From: Lysinibacillus antri
GTDB taxonomy: Bacteria; Bacillota; Bacilli; Bacillales_A; Planococcaceae
Direction: 5' to 3'
Length of the DNA stretch: 64,000 bases
NCBI RefSeq assembly: GCF_003977595.1
Contig: NZ_RYYR01000003.1
Coordinates: 62,001 to 126,000, forward strand
This document shows positions 30,435-39,193 of this stretch, piece after piece. Made by a program: the position numbers and the translations under genes. The notes beneath the pieces are model-generated. The model was not told where the DNA came from, did no database searches, and was given only the letters and a program-made list of their open reading frames with translations. Position 1 is the first letter of the stretch, and each line of letters begins with the position of its first letter.

Positions 30435-31005
30435 GATTGCCACTACCTTTCGTGCGATACATCTCAAATTCACCTTTAAATACCGTTTCAGTATTTACAG
30501 TTGATACGACATCTATATAAGTTCGATTTTTTTCACTATGTTGTCCGCGTACAATTGCCTTTGTAATCACACGGTTGCCTGCTTTTACAGGTTTCACAAA
30601 AGAGACAGAAGCTTTTACTGTTAAAGCGAGTTCATCATTAATAACGGCAACAGCTAAAGAGTTGGCCTGTGCAAATAAATGATGACCTCTAGCAATTCCA
30701 TTCCGTTGAAAAACATGCTCTTGTCCAACGTCAAAAATAGAGATTGCCCGCTGATCTAATTCAATATCAACAATTTCTCCAATTACTTCATCAATTGGTA
30801 GTGATTTCACTTCGTTTTCATAATTTTTTGCTGCAACGTCTTTTATTCGTTCGCGCAATTCCGGAATGGCTAATTCCATTCGGTCAAGACGAATCGTTTG
30901 TACACTAACACCAAATTGGGAGGCTAATTGTTCATCTGTGATGAATGGATTATCCTGAATTGTTTCAGTTAAGAGTTGTTGTCTCTCTTTTTTTGTTTTT
31001 CTCAT
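30418..31005 (-). CDS. fapR: FapR, malonyl-CoA-responsive repressor of lipid synthesis
   Basis: Represses the fap regulon; malonyl-CoA binding to its hot-dog domain releases DNA. N-terminal DeoR-like helix-turn-helix ([25 protein letters not shown]), then a hot-dog domain with [17 protein letters not shown]. 195 residues from ATG at 31005; a GTG one codon earlier is possible. Its operator overlaps its own promoter start point, so the operon is autoregulated as in B. subtilis. Confidence 0.97.
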   Translation of the reverse strand: MRKTKKERQQLLTETIQDNPFITDEQLASQFGVSVQTIRLDRMELAIPELRERIKDVAAKNYENEVKSLPIDEVIGEIVDIELDQRAISIFDVGQEHVFQRNGIARGHHLFAQANSLAVAVINDELALTVKASVSFVKPVKAGNRVITKAIVRGQHSEKNRTYIDVVSTVNTETVFKGEFEMYRTKGSGNHEIGN

Positions 31006-31029
31006 CACTCGTCACCTACTTCCAATTTT

Positions 31030-31048
31030 ATTAGCACTTGGTACTAAT
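31030..31048 (-). promoter_or_regulatory. FapR operator
   Basis: ATTAGCACTTGGTACTAAT, a near-perfect palindrome matching the FapR box (TTAGTACCTgGTACTAA type). It begins four bases after the minus-10 box and so covers the transcription start, the right place for repression of fapR-plsX-fabD-fabG by FapR. Confidence 0.85.
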
Positions 31049-31051
31049 ACC

Positions 31052-31080
31052 AGTATACATTTACAAAAAAAAGAACGCAA
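31052..31080 (-). promoter_or_regulatory. Sigma-A promoter for fapR operon
   Basis: TTGCGT (31080-31075), 17 bases, TATACT (31057-31052) on the minus strand, directly upstream of the FapR operator. The minus-35 box lies inside the 3' arm of the preceding terminator hairpin. Confidence 0.7.
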
Positions 31081-31097
31081 CATAAAAGTTACGTTCT
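31065..31097 (-). terminator. Intrinsic terminator of the recG transcript
   Basis: On the minus strand AGAACGTAAC (31097-31088) pairs with GTTGCGTTCT (31081-31072), 6-base loop, followed by eight U. It lies 150 bases behind recG, after the dispersed repeat, and overlaps the fapR promoter. Confidence 0.88.
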
Positions 31098-31100
31098 GTT

Positions 31101-31226
31101 AGAAAAGTGGAGAACGCCCGTTTAGCTCCGACAACAACTGGAGAAAACCACAAGAAGACGCTTTTTGTCCTCGCAGGGGTTTTCGAAGTTGTCGAGGAGC
31201 TGGCATTCGCAACTAGACACTGTTCA
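31101..31226 (+). repeat. Dispersed long-hairpin repeat, copy 2
   Basis: Related to the element at 16921-17137: it begins AGAAAAGTGGAGAACGCCC, passes TTAGCTCCGACA and ends CAACTAGACACTGTTC. Arms AGCTCCGACAAC (31124-31135) and GTTGTCGAGGAGCT (31189-31202) pair with a two-base bulge, with a further inner AAAACC/GGTTTT pairing. It lies between recG and its terminator. Confidence 0.7.
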
Positions 31227-31245
31227 AACTTCAAAAATTCATAGT

Positions 31246-33294
31246 TTAATCAATCCGCTCTCCATTTAACACGCCCGACTCTTCAAGCATTTCTCGTAAG
31301 TAGCGATAGTCTTCATGTTGCCAAAAAGCATCATCATAGATTAGCTTTTCCGCATCTTGTCTAGCTACTTCTAACGTGCGATAGTCATGTACTAAATCTG
31401 CCATTTTGAAATCAGGTAATCCACTTTGTTTTTTTCCGAAGAAGTCACCTGGACCTCTTAACTCTAAATCTTTTTCGGCTAATCGGAATCCGTCATTCGT
31501 TTCAGTCATGGAGATCATTCGTTCTTTGCCTTCATCACTCTTTGGGTCTGCTAGCAATATACAATAGGATTGATGCTCACCACGTCCAACACGACCGCGC
31601 AACTGATGTAATTGAGCCAGTCCAAATCGATCGGCATCATAAATGGCCATAAACGATGCATTCGGAACGTTTACTCCGACTTCAACAACCGTTGTCGAGA
31701 CTAAAACATCGATTTTCCCTTCTGTAAATGCCCGCATCACGCTTTCTTTTTCATCCGGGTGTAATCGACCATGCATTAACCCTACCTTATAACGCCCGTG
31801 AAAAATTGTGGCCAATTGTTCAAATACTTCTACTGCATTTTGAACATCCAGTTTTTCCGATTCTTCAATAAGTGGGCAAATGACATAGGCTTGTCTCCCT
31901 TTCTTTAATTCTAAATCCATTTTAGATAGCACTGAATTTAGCTGTTCTTTTTTTAGCCAATGGGTTTCGATTTCTTTTCGACCTGCTGGTAATTCATCAA
32001 TAATGGAAACATCCATTTCACCAAATGCAGTGATGGCAAGTGTACGTGGAATCGGTGTTGCAGTCATGAACAACACATCTGGATTCATGCCTTTATCTCG
32101 TAAAATCCGTCTTTGTTCCACACCAAAGCGATGTTGCTCATCCGTAATAACAAATCCTAAGTTGGAGAAGATGACATCCGGCTGAATTAACGCATGGGTC
32201 CCAATAAGAATATCAATTTCCCCATTATGTAATTGTTCTAATAATTGCTTGCGTTCTTTCGTTTTGGTTGAACCTGATAGTAAAGCAACACGGATCCCAA
32301 TAGGTGTAAACCAATCCATTAAAACTTGGGCATGTTGTTCGGCTAATATTTCAGTTGGAGCCATTAAAGCACCTTGGAAACCCGCTGAAACTGCTGCATA
32401 TAAACCAATTGCAGCAACAATGGTTTTACCTGAACCAACATCCCCCTGTAACAAACGATTCATTCGATGAGGTTCTTTTAAGTCCTTACATATTTCATTG
32501 ACAACTCGTTTTTGTGCATTCGTTAATTGAAAAGGAATTGTTGCAATAAAGTCGCGAAGCTTTTGTAGATCATATTGTATAATTGTCCCTTTATCCTGAT
32601 CCTTCCGCATTTTTCTTAATGCTTGAATGCGCAATTGAAAATGAAGAAGTTCTTCATAAACAAAACGTCTTCTTGCCTGTTTTGCATGGTTTGCATCTTT
32701 TGGAAAATGAACTCCTTCAAGGGCATCGACAATCGGTAAAAGTTTGTATTGCTCAAGAAGATATTGCGGGAGCGTCTCAATAAAATCTTCTCCCACAATA
32801 TTAAGCGCTTGTCGCATATATTTTCTAAATTTATTTTGGTGAATCGAACCTTTTAAACTATAAACAGGTTCAAAGTCCGTATTATCCGTTTTTGGTCCAA
32901 ATTTAATGGACGTGCCATTAATTACTTGCCTTCCACGATCCCATTTCCCTGATACCGTTACAATCATTTCAGGAACCAATTTTGTGCGTAAATAATTTTG
33001 GTTAAAAAAGACGACTTTTACTAAGTGTCGCCCCGCTAACACAGTGAATTGGATTCTTGATTTATTTTTCCCAAGGTACAATACGGACGGAACAGATTCT
33101 ACTCTTGCTTCAATCGTCACTTTTTCGTTGTGTGGTGTTTCTGCTAAGTCCTTTAATCGCTGGTCTTCATGTCGATAAGGAAAAGTCCATATTAAATCTT
33201 GGACCGTATAAATACCCATTTCCGTCAAATGTTCGGCTGTTTCTTTTCCAATTCCTTTTAAAGAAGTTACAGAGTCTGCAAGTACATTAGTCAA
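31246..33294 (-). CDS. recG: RecG, ATP-dependent DNA helicase
   Basis: Branch-migration helicase that regresses stalled forks. N-terminal wedge/OB domain (LADSVTSLKGIGKETAEHLTEMG, then the RIQFTVLAGRHLVKVVFFNQ region), helicase core with GDVGSGKTIVAA, DEQH box (ITDEQHRFGVEQR), TATPIPRT, and the C-terminal LRGRVGRGEHQSYC and RGPGDFFGKKQSGLPDF blocks. 682 residues. Overlaps the end of sdaAA by 8 bases. Confidence 0.98.
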   Translation of the reverse strand: MTNVLADSVTSLKGIGKETAEHLTEMGIYTVQDLIWTFPYRHEDQRLKDLAETPHNEKVTIEARVESVPSVLYLGKNKSRIQFTVLAGRHLVKVVFFNQNYLRTKLVPEMIVTVSGKWDRGRQVINGTSIKFGPKTDNTDFEPVYSLKGSIHQNKFRKYMRQALNIVGEDFIETLPQYLLEQYKLLPIVDALEGVHFPKDANHAKQARRRFVYEELLHFQLRIQALRKMRKDQDKGTIIQYDLQKLRDFIATIPFQLTNAQKRVVNEICKDLKEPHRMNRLLQGDVGSGKTIVAAIGLYAAVSAGFQGALMAPTEILAEQHAQVLMDWFTPIGIRVALLSGSTKTKERKQLLEQLHNGEIDILIGTHALIQPDVIFSNLGFVITDEQHRFGVEQRRILRDKGMNPDVLFMTATPIPRTLAITAFGEMDVSIIDELPAGRKEIETHWLKKEQLNSVLSKMDLELKKGRQAYVICPLIEESEKLDVQNAVEVFEQLATIFHGRYKVGLMHGRLHPDEKESVMRAFTEGKIDVLVSTTVVEVGVNVPNASFMAIYDADRFGLAQLHQLRGRVGRGEHQSYCILLADPKSDEGKERMISMTETNDGFRLAEKDLELRGPGDFFGKKQSGLPDFKMADLVHDYRTLEVARQDAEKLIYDDAFWQHEDYRYLREMLEESGVLNGERID

Positions 33295-34189
33295 CTTTTA
33301 ATGCACTTCCAAAGATCTTCTCGGCAATGGCTCTACCAGTCGGTGTTGCAGCTAAACCACCTCGAGCCGTTTCTTTTAAGTTTGGATTCATCGACTGCCC
33401 AATTCTAAACATCGCACCAATAACTTCATCACAAGGAATTCGACTTGTAATACCTGCTAATGCCATATCTGCAGCAACGAGAGCGTTCGCGGCACCCATT
33501 GCATTTCGTTTAACACATGGTACTTCCACTAAACCAGCGACAGGGTCACACACTAAACCGAGCATGTTTTTTAACGTAATAGCAAATCCTTCTGCACACT
33601 GAGCAGGTGTTCCACCAGCCATTTCAACAATTGCAGCAGCAGCCATTCCTGCAGCAGAACCAACTTCTGCTTGGCACCCGCCCGCTGCACCTGAAATCGA
33701 TGCATTATTAGCCACAACAAAACCAAATGCCCCTGATGTAAATAGATAGCGTACCATTTGTTCACGCGTTGGATTCAGCTTATTTTTCACCGCAAATAAA
33801 GTGCCAGGCACAACACCCGCTGACCCTGCTGTTGGTGTCGCACAAATCGTTCCCATTGCAGCGTTTACTTCATTTGTCGCAACCGCTTTACTCACTGCAT
33901 CTAATAATAAATTGCCAGACAAGCTATTGCCTTTTGCCATATAATTTTGCAATAACACCGCATCGCCACCAGTTAGTCCTGAGACCGATTGAACACCCTT
34001 TAACCCTCGTTCAACAGCTTGCTCCATGATTTCAAGGTTTTTATCCATTTGTTCAAATATTTCTTCACGTGTGCGGCCACTAATTTTAATTTCCTGTTCG
34101 ATCATGATTTCAGAAATGAGCTTATTTTCCTTTTCTGCAAGTTCAACTAACTCTCGAACATTATGAAATAATACGTCCATCGTGCTCAC
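33287..34189 (-). CDS. sdaAA: L-serine dehydratase, alpha subunit
   Basis: Deaminates serine to pyruvate with a 4Fe-4S cluster. Conserved cluster-binding cysteines lie in MGTICATPTAGSAG, QCAEGFAI, LVCDPVAGLVEVPCVKRNA. 300 residues. Two bases behind sdaAB, the small subunit, and overlapping recG downstream. Confidence 0.96.
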   Translation of the reverse strand: MSTMDVLFHNVRELVELAEKENKLISEIMIEQEIKISGRTREEIFEQMDKNLEIMEQAVERGLKGVQSVSGLTGGDAVLLQNYMAKGNSLSGNLLLDAVSKAVATNEVNAAMGTICATPTAGSAGVVPGTLFAVKNKLNPTREQMVRYLFTSGAFGFVVANNASISGAAGGCQAEVGSAAGMAAAAIVEMAGGTPAQCAEGFAITLKNMLGLVCDPVAGLVEVPCVKRNAMGAANALVAADMALAGITSRIPCDEVIGAMFRIGQSMNPNLKETARGGLAATPTGRAIAEKIFGSALKVD

Positions 34190-34191
34190 TC

Positions 34192-34854
34192 CTAATTATT
34201 TATTTTCGAAACTTTTGTTATATTTGGTATTAGTGAAATTTGTTGCAATACACGATCTTCAACATTTTGATCAATTTCAATAACCATTAAGGCCGTTAAA
34301 CCTCGTTCAATTCGGGAAACTTCCATATGACCAATATTTATGCTGTGCATAGCTAAACAATTGGCTACATTGGCAATACATCCTGCCCGATCATCATGAA
34401 CAACAAGTAACGCCGGCATTCCACCAGTTAAACGCAATTTGAAACCGTTTACTTCACTTATTTCGATTTTACCTCCACCAATGGAAATTCCCTCCACTGA
34501 CATTTCTCCGGCTTCATCACCCATTACAATTCGCGCAGTATTTGGATGTTCTTTATTAGCCGTTTCAGGGATGATTTCAAACGCTAACTCCGCTTTCTTC
34601 GCATGATCAAATGCCGTTTTAATGCGTTCATCAAACGTATCAAAATCTAATAACCCACCGATAATCGCTACATCGGTGCCGTGCCCTTTATATGTTTCCG
34701 CAAAGGAACCATATAGGTGGATTTTCACCCATTTTGGCGAACGTCCAAACAAATCTCTCGCAACTCGACCGATCCGAGCTGCCCCAGCAGTATGAGAAGA
34801 GGACGGTCCAATCATAACCGGTCCGATAATGTCAAAAACAGATGTAAATTTCAA
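34192..34854 (-). CDS. sdaAB: L-serine dehydratase, beta subunit
   Basis: Partner of SdaAA. N-terminal ASB domain with FDIIGPVMIGPSSSHTAGAARIGRVARDLFG and a C-terminal ACT domain (LLVVHDDRAGCIANVANCLA) that may bind serine. I start at TTG 34854-34852 behind AAGGGGGAACTGGG, giving (M)KFTSVFDIIG as in homologues and 220 residues; the frame extends 28 codons upstream, but that stretch is unlike the family. Confidence 0.94.
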   Translation of the reverse strand: MKFTSVFDIIGPVMIGPSSSHTAGAARIGRVARDLFGRSPKWVKIHLYGSFAETYKGHGTDVAIIGGLLDFDTFDERIKTAFDHAKKAELAFEIIPETANKEHPNTARIVMGDEAGEMSVEGISIGGGKIEISEVNGFKLRLTGGMPALLVVHDDRAGCIANVANCLAMHSINIGHMEVSRIERGLTALMVIEIDQNVEDRVLQQISLIPNITKVSKINN

Positions 34855-35009
34855 CCCAGTTCCCCCTTTAATAAATAATATAAACCTATATAAAATACTA
34901 TATTTTAAGACAAGTGTATCATGAATTTTCTTCGTCATACAAAATATATATATTCAAAAAATAAAGACAGCTCAAGGACCAAAATAATCCAAGAACTGCC
35001 TGTCATTAA

Positions 35010-36662
35010 CTATTCAACTGATAAAATGAATGGATATAAGGATTGTTTGCCATCCACAATTTCAACTTCCGCATCTGGGTAGTTTTCTTCGATAAACTCC
35101 GCTAGCGTATTCGCTTCATCTACAGTAGCATCTTCTCCGTACAGAATTGTGATAATTTCTGAATCTTCATCCACTAATTCTGTTAACACTTTTTGTACTG
35201 CATCCATTTTATTTGGCGTGGATAGGATAATTTTCCCTTCAGCTAGTGCCATGTAGTCATCTTTTCGGATTTCAACTCCGTCAATCGATGTATCACGAAC
35301 CGCATATGTTACTTGCCCCGTTTTAACATGGGCATATGCATCCATCATATTTTCCTTATTCTCTTCCACAGAAGTCTCTGGGTTAAAGGCCAAAATAGCC
35401 GCCATACCTTGTGGGATTGTTTTGGTAGGCACAACTGCTGCTTCAATCTCTAATAATTCAACAGCCTGTTCTGCAGCCATTACAATATTTTTATTGTTCG
35501 GTAAGATTAGAACACGTTCTGCGCCAACTTCTTTTACCGCCTTCACAATATCTTCCGTTGAAGGGTTCATCGTTTGACCGCCTTCAATGACATATGAAGC
35601 GCCAATACTACGTAGAAGATTTGAAATTCCTTCACCCATTGCAATCGTTACAACTGCATAAGGATGTTTTTCAACACTCTTTGTCGCTTTACTCTCTGTT
35701 TTTGGCTGATCATTCACTATAGCAGAATGTTGTTCACGCATATTATCTACTTTTATTTTAATTAAACTACCATATTTTTGACCCGCTGCCAGTACTGCAC
35801 CTGGTGTTTCTGAGTGAATATGTACTTTTGCAATTTCGTCATCAGAAACAACTAATAAAGAGTCGCCCATTACATTTAACTCTTCACGGAATTTCCCTTC
35901 ATCAAAAGGTTCTTTATCTGCTTCTAGACGAACCATAATTTCAGTACAATACCCAAATTCAATTTCTTCTGTACTCATAAAATCTTGTGCACGGTGATGT
36001 TCAGCATTGATTAAGTCATCTAAAGAAGCATCATTTTTTGCTGGAAGAGCTTCACCTTTTAAAGCCGCAAGAAACCCTTCATAGATAAATAGTAAACCTT
36101 GACCACCACTATCTACTACACCAACTTCTTTTAAAACTGGTAGTAGATCAGGCGTACGATTTAATGATTGTTGTCCTTCTTCTACAACCGCTTCCATAAT
36201 TTTTATAATATCTTGTTCTGCTTCAGCAACTTGTACAGCCTTTGCTGCTGCTTCACGTGCAACTGTTAAGATTGTTCCCTCAACCGGTTTCATTACTGCT
36301 TTATAAGCCGTATCTACCCCAGCTTGGAAGGCACTTGCAAATTGTTGTGCATCGACTTCATGCTCTTTTTCAATAGACTTACCAAAACCACGAAATAATT
36401 GAGATAAAATAACCCCCGAATTTCCGCGCGCTCCCATTAGTAATCCTTTTGATAAGCTTTGTGCTGTTTTACCGATATGTTGATCCTTATTGCTTTCGGT
36501 TTCCTTTGCACCTGATGTCATGGATAAGTTCATATTCGTTCCAGTATCACCGTCTGGTACTGGGAATACGTTTAATGAATCTACAAAATTTGCGTTTTGG
36601 GATAAATGGTGCGCACCCATTTGGACCATTTCTGCAAACTTGATTCCGTCTAATGACTTCAT
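35010..36662 (-). CDS. fakA: FakA (YloV), fatty acid kinase catalytic subunit
   Basis: Phosphorylates FakB-bound fatty acids. N-terminal DhaL/DAK2 nucleotide-binding domain with NVFPVPDGDTGTNMNLSMTSG and MGARGNSGVILSQLFRG, a middle domain, and a C-terminal DegV-related domain (LRSIGASYVIEGGQTMNPST, ILPNNKNIVMAA). 550 residues. Follows yloU by 18 bases, as in B. subtilis. A poorly paired hairpin (about 34966-35005) lies behind it; I do not call it a terminator. Confidence 0.94.
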   Translation of the reverse strand: MKSLDGIKFAEMVQMGAHHLSQNANFVDSLNVFPVPDGDTGTNMNLSMTSGAKETESNKDQHIGKTAQSLSKGLLMGARGNSGVILSQLFRGFGKSIEKEHEVDAQQFASAFQAGVDTAYKAVMKPVEGTILTVAREAAAKAVQVAEAEQDIIKIMEAVVEEGQQSLNRTPDLLPVLKEVGVVDSGGQGLLFIYEGFLAALKGEALPAKNDASLDDLINAEHHRAQDFMSTEEIEFGYCTEIMVRLEADKEPFDEGKFREELNVMGDSLLVVSDDEIAKVHIHSETPGAVLAAGQKYGSLIKIKVDNMREQHSAIVNDQPKTESKATKSVEKHPYAVVTIAMGEGISNLLRSIGASYVIEGGQTMNPSTEDIVKAVKEVGAERVLILPNNKNIVMAAEQAVELLEIEAAVVPTKTIPQGMAAILAFNPETSVEENKENMMDAYAHVKTGQVTYAVRDTSIDGVEIRKDDYMALAEGKIILSTPNKMDAVQKVLTELVDEDSEIITILYGEDATVDEANTLAEFIEENYPDAEVEIVDGKQSLYPFILSVE

Positions 36663-36680
36663 CTGTCTTAAATCCTCCTC

Positions 36681-37043
36681 TTACACATTCATAACACGAA
36701 CGCCTTGAACAAATATGTTAACTGATTTTACGCTCATACCTAATGTTTTATTTATCGTATATTTTACTTTTGATTGTACTTGATAAGCTACTTCAGAAAT
36801 TTTTGTACCATAGCTAACGATGATATACATATCAATGTGAAGGTCTTGTCCAGTTTGTCGGATCAGTACACCCTTGGCAAAGTTTTCTTTTCGTAAAATA
36901 TCTGTCAAACCATCTCGAATTTGATGTTTCGATGCCATGCCGACTATTCCGTAACATTCGATTGCTGCACCACCAGCAATTTGTGCAATGACATCATTTG
37001 ATATATCAATTTGGCCGAAATCATTTTTAATTTCTACTGACAT
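36681..37043 (-). CDS. yloU: Asp23/Gls24-family envelope stress protein (YloU)
   Basis: 120 residues with the DUF322/Asp23 fold: GQIDISNDVIAQIAGGAAIECYGIVGMA, DMYIIVSYGTKISEVAYQVQ, VKSVNIFVQGVRV. Function is not settled; family members localise at the membrane, and this one is always next to fakA. Divergent from rpmB. Confidence 0.9.
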   Translation of the reverse strand: MSVEIKNDFGQIDISNDVIAQIAGGAAIECYGIVGMASKHQIRDGLTDILRKENFAKGVLIRQTGQDLHIDMYIIVSYGTKISEVAYQVQSKVKYTINKTLGMSVKSVNIFVQGVRVMNV

Positions 37044-37099
37044 AACTATTGCCTCCTTGGCTCTTTTTCACTAACTATTATTGTACTACATAAAAAACG

Positions 37100-37129
37100 A
37101 TTATAAAAGAAAACGTTGGTATTCGTCTA
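37100..37129 (-). promoter_or_regulatory. Candidate promoter for yloU-fakA
   Basis: TAGACG (37129-37124), 18 bases, TATAAT (37105-37100) on the minus strand, about 55 bases before yloU. Perfect minus-10, minus-35 four of six. Confidence 0.45.
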
Positions 37130-37280
37130 CTTATTGTGCAATTATTAGTAGTCATTTTGCAAGTATGTACTACTATAATGGATGGAGTTTTTCTTCTTCG
37201 TTCTCTTTATTATTCCCTTATTTCTAAAACAATTTCCATATGTGTAAAGTAAATTTTCTTGAAAGGTTTTGTGAAATATC

Positions 37281-37309
37281 TTGCATAGAATGAAGAGCTA
37301 TGTTAAATT
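37281..37309 (+). promoter_or_regulatory. Candidate promoter for rpmB
   Basis: TTGCAT, 17 bases, TAAATT on the plus strand, about 65 bases before the rpmB start. Confidence 0.45.
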
Positions 37310-37376
37310 ATTAAAGTATGTGAAATAACGAACTGAAAAACAAGCTTTCAGATTCATCTGTAAGGAGGGAATATAC

Positions 37377-37565
37377 ATGCCTAAACAATGTGTTATTACA
37401 GGCCGTAAAGCTCGTGCAGGCAACACTCGTTCACACGCTATGAACGCTAACAAACGTACTTGGGGTGCAAACTTACAAAAAGTTCGTATCTTAGTTAACG
37501 GTAAACCAAAACGTGTATGGGTTTCTGCTCGTGCTCTAAAATCAGGTAAAGTAGAACGCGTATAA
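37377..37565 (+). CDS. rpmB: Ribosomal protein L28
   Basis: 50S protein of 62 residues: [20 protein letters not shown], then [14 protein letters not shown] and [15 protein letters not shown]. One of few plus-strand genes in the window, as in B. subtilis where rpmB also points against its neighbours. AAGGAGGGAATATAC is a strong ribosome binding site; codons are highly optimised. Confidence 0.98.
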   Translation: MPKQCVITGRKARAGNTRSHAMNANKRTWGANLQKVRILVNGKPKRVWVSARALKSGKVERV

Positions 37566-37583
37566 TTCGTGTTTCTCTTTATT

Positions 37584-37628
37584 AAAAAACATCGATGTTT
37601 ACAGCTATGTAAAAATCGATGTTTTTTT
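37584..37628 (+). terminator. Intrinsic terminator after rpmB
   Basis: Perfect 13-bp stem AAAAAACATCGAT (37584-37596) and ATCGATGTTTTTT (37615-37627), running straight into the U-tract. Confidence 0.9.
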
Positions 37629-37635
37629 ATACATA

Positions 37636-37677
37636 AAAAGAAGAGGAGGCGGTCTCAAAATGCTGAGACGCCTCCTT
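37636..37677 (-). terminator. Intrinsic terminator after spoVM
   Basis: Stem AGGAGGC-GTCTCA (37644-37657, one bulged G) with TGAGACGCCTCCT (37664-37676); on the minus strand it is followed by CUUCUUUUU. It closes the long yloC-to-spoVM unit. Confidence 0.82.
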
Positions 37678-37751
37678 TAACAGTGAAGTATAACGGCTTA
37701 CGCACCCAATTTAACTTAAAGGCGTTATGAATGAACGAATAAAAATTATAA

Positions 37752-37856
37752 TTATTCCTTACGATTCTTTTTCTTGCCGCCGCCTGTAAATAAATTGATG
37801 CAACTACGTGTAAGACTACTAACAAACTTTGGTAATTGAAATGTATAAACTCGCAA
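37752..37856 (-). CDS. spoVM: SpoVM, spore-coat anchoring amphipathic peptide
   Basis: 34 residues, read directly: (M)RVYTFQLPKFVSSLTRSC then INLFTGGGKKKNRKE. It matches B. subtilis SpoVM (26 residues) in the YT-x-x-LPKF core, including Pro9, followed by an amphipathic helix; the peptide marks the curved forespore surface and recruits SpoIVA. It lies between thiN and rpmB, its exact place in B. subtilis. The start is TTG at 37856, six bases behind AAAGGAGGG. The Lys/Arg-rich tail is about eight residues longer than in B. subtilis. Short length is the only cause for caution. Confidence 0.88.
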   Translation of the reverse strand: MRVYTFQLPKFVSSLTRSCINLFTGGGKKKNRKE

Positions 37857-37872
37857 ACTCGAGCCCTCCTTT

Positions 37873-38526
37873 TTAGTCACTGCTTCTTATCATTAAACAT
37901 ATGCCTGAGGAAAAAGAGATATACCCAAGCTTCGAAATCAATTCGTTGCTAGTAAATCTAGATGTACCTATTTCAATTGTTTCTTCAGTAGTCTCGTATT
38001 TTACTCCACGTAATGTTACATTCTCTACTGCTTTATCATATGCAAAGAATGAAATATATCGAAACTTTTCATCTCGTAATATACTATGTTTGCCAGCCAA
38101 TAGTATGCGAATTTCATTATGCGCGTTAATAATTTTTATTGGAATTTGAGGGTTGACTATTTGCAATCTATAAATTGAACGTACAGCTGCTTCAAAATGA
38201 TCTAAACGCCCACCTGTCACGCCCGTTAAAAAGATCTCAGTTGGTTGGTATGTGAGCGCCCTTAATAAAGCTAAGTCTGTATCCGTTTCATCTTTTTCTG
38301 CGTTTGCTTTTTTAATATTTTTGACTGTATTCGTTACAAAGGCCCATTCTTCCTCTGACAACGAATCAAAATCACCTATAATTTCAGTTGGTACAATACC
38401 TTCTTTTAATAAGTAGAGCGCACCACGATCCGCACCAATAAAAATCACATCATCTATAGTTTTAAATTGGCTAAATGAACATAGTTCGTTTTGTGGGCCA
38501 CCTGAACAAATTACAGCGATTGTCAT
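37873..38526 (-). CDS. thiN: Thiamine pyrophosphokinase
   Basis: Makes thiamine diphosphate from thiamine and ATP. GADRGALYLL, IGDFDSLSEEEW and EKDETDTDLALLRAL are the catalytic blocks; GVTGGRLDH follows. 217 residues. Its ATG overlaps the rpe stop by one base. Confidence 0.95.
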   Translation of the reverse strand: MTIAVICSGGPQNELCSFSQFKTIDDVIFIGADRGALYLLKEGIVPTEIIGDFDSLSEEEWAFVTNTVKNIKKANAEKDETDTDLALLRALTYQPTEIFLTGVTGGRLDHFEAAVRSIYRLQIVNPQIPIKIINAHNEIRILLAGKHSILRDEKFRYISFFAYDKAVENVTLRGVKYETTEETIEIGTSRFTSNELISKLGYISFSSGICLMIRSSD

Positions 38527-39191
38527 TATTGGATTGCAGCCAAACCTGCAGCCTTAATTTGTTGTAGAGCATTTGCTCGATTTTCTTGATTATAGATTGC
38601 TGAACCTGCTACAAACATTGTGGCACCTGCTTTAGCACATACTCCAATTGTTTGAGCTGTAATGCCACCATCAATTTCAATTTCTACATTTAAGTTACGT
38701 TCTTTTATAATTTTAGACAATGCAGCAATTTTAGGAACAACTGATTCAATAAACTTTTGACCACCGAAGCCTGGGTTTACCGTCATAAATAATACAAAGT
38801 CTACATCCTCTAAAATATGTTGGATAGATTCAATCGGTGTGTGCGGATTTAAAACAACACCTGGTTTTACGCCAAATGAACGAATTAATTGAATTGTTCG
38901 GTGCAAATGTCTGCATGCTTCTACATGGACTGAAATTAAATCTGCACCTGCTTTTGCAAACTGTTCGATATAGGCATCCGGATTTTCAATCATTAAATGA
39001 ACATCCAAAGGTAAATCTGTTATAGGGCGCAATGCTTCCACAACAATTGGGCCCATTGTAATATTTGGAACAAAATGGCCATCCATTACATCTATATGAA
39101 TAAGCTCAGCCCCTGCTGCTTCTACTTCTTTTACTTCTTCCCCTAATTTAGCAAAATTTGCTGATAGGATTGATGGTGCAATTTTTATCAT
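38526..39191 (-). CDS. rpe: Ribulose-phosphate 3-epimerase
   Basis: Pentose-phosphate enzyme, TIM barrel. IAPSILSANFAKLGEEV at the start, metal-binding HIDVMDGHFVPNITMGP, LDVHLMIENP, MTVNPGFGGQKF and EIDGGIT. 221 residues. Two bases behind rsgA. Confidence 0.97.
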   Translation of the reverse strand: MIKIAPSILSANFAKLGEEVKEVEAAGAELIHIDVMDGHFVPNITMGPIVVEALRPITDLPLDVHLMIENPDAYIEQFAKAGADLISVHVEACRHLHRTIQLIRSFGVKPGVVLNPHTPIESIQHILEDVDFVLFMTVNPGFGGQKFIESVVPKIAALSKIIKERNLNVEIEIDGGITAQTIGVCAKAGATMFVAGSAIYNQENRANALQQIKAAGLAAIQ

Positions 39192-39193
39192 AA

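Larger units (their letters stand above)
37044..37376. other. Divergent promoter region between yloU and rpmB
   Basis: 333 bases without a gene. It holds the candidate yloU promoter at 37100-37129 and the candidate rpmB promoter at 37281-37309; between them I see nothing recognisable. Confidence 0.5.

Noticed and set aside
34966-35005. Terminator between fakA and sdaAB
   Set aside because: GACAG/CTGTC ends pair, but the interior pairing is poor and the tail is weak.
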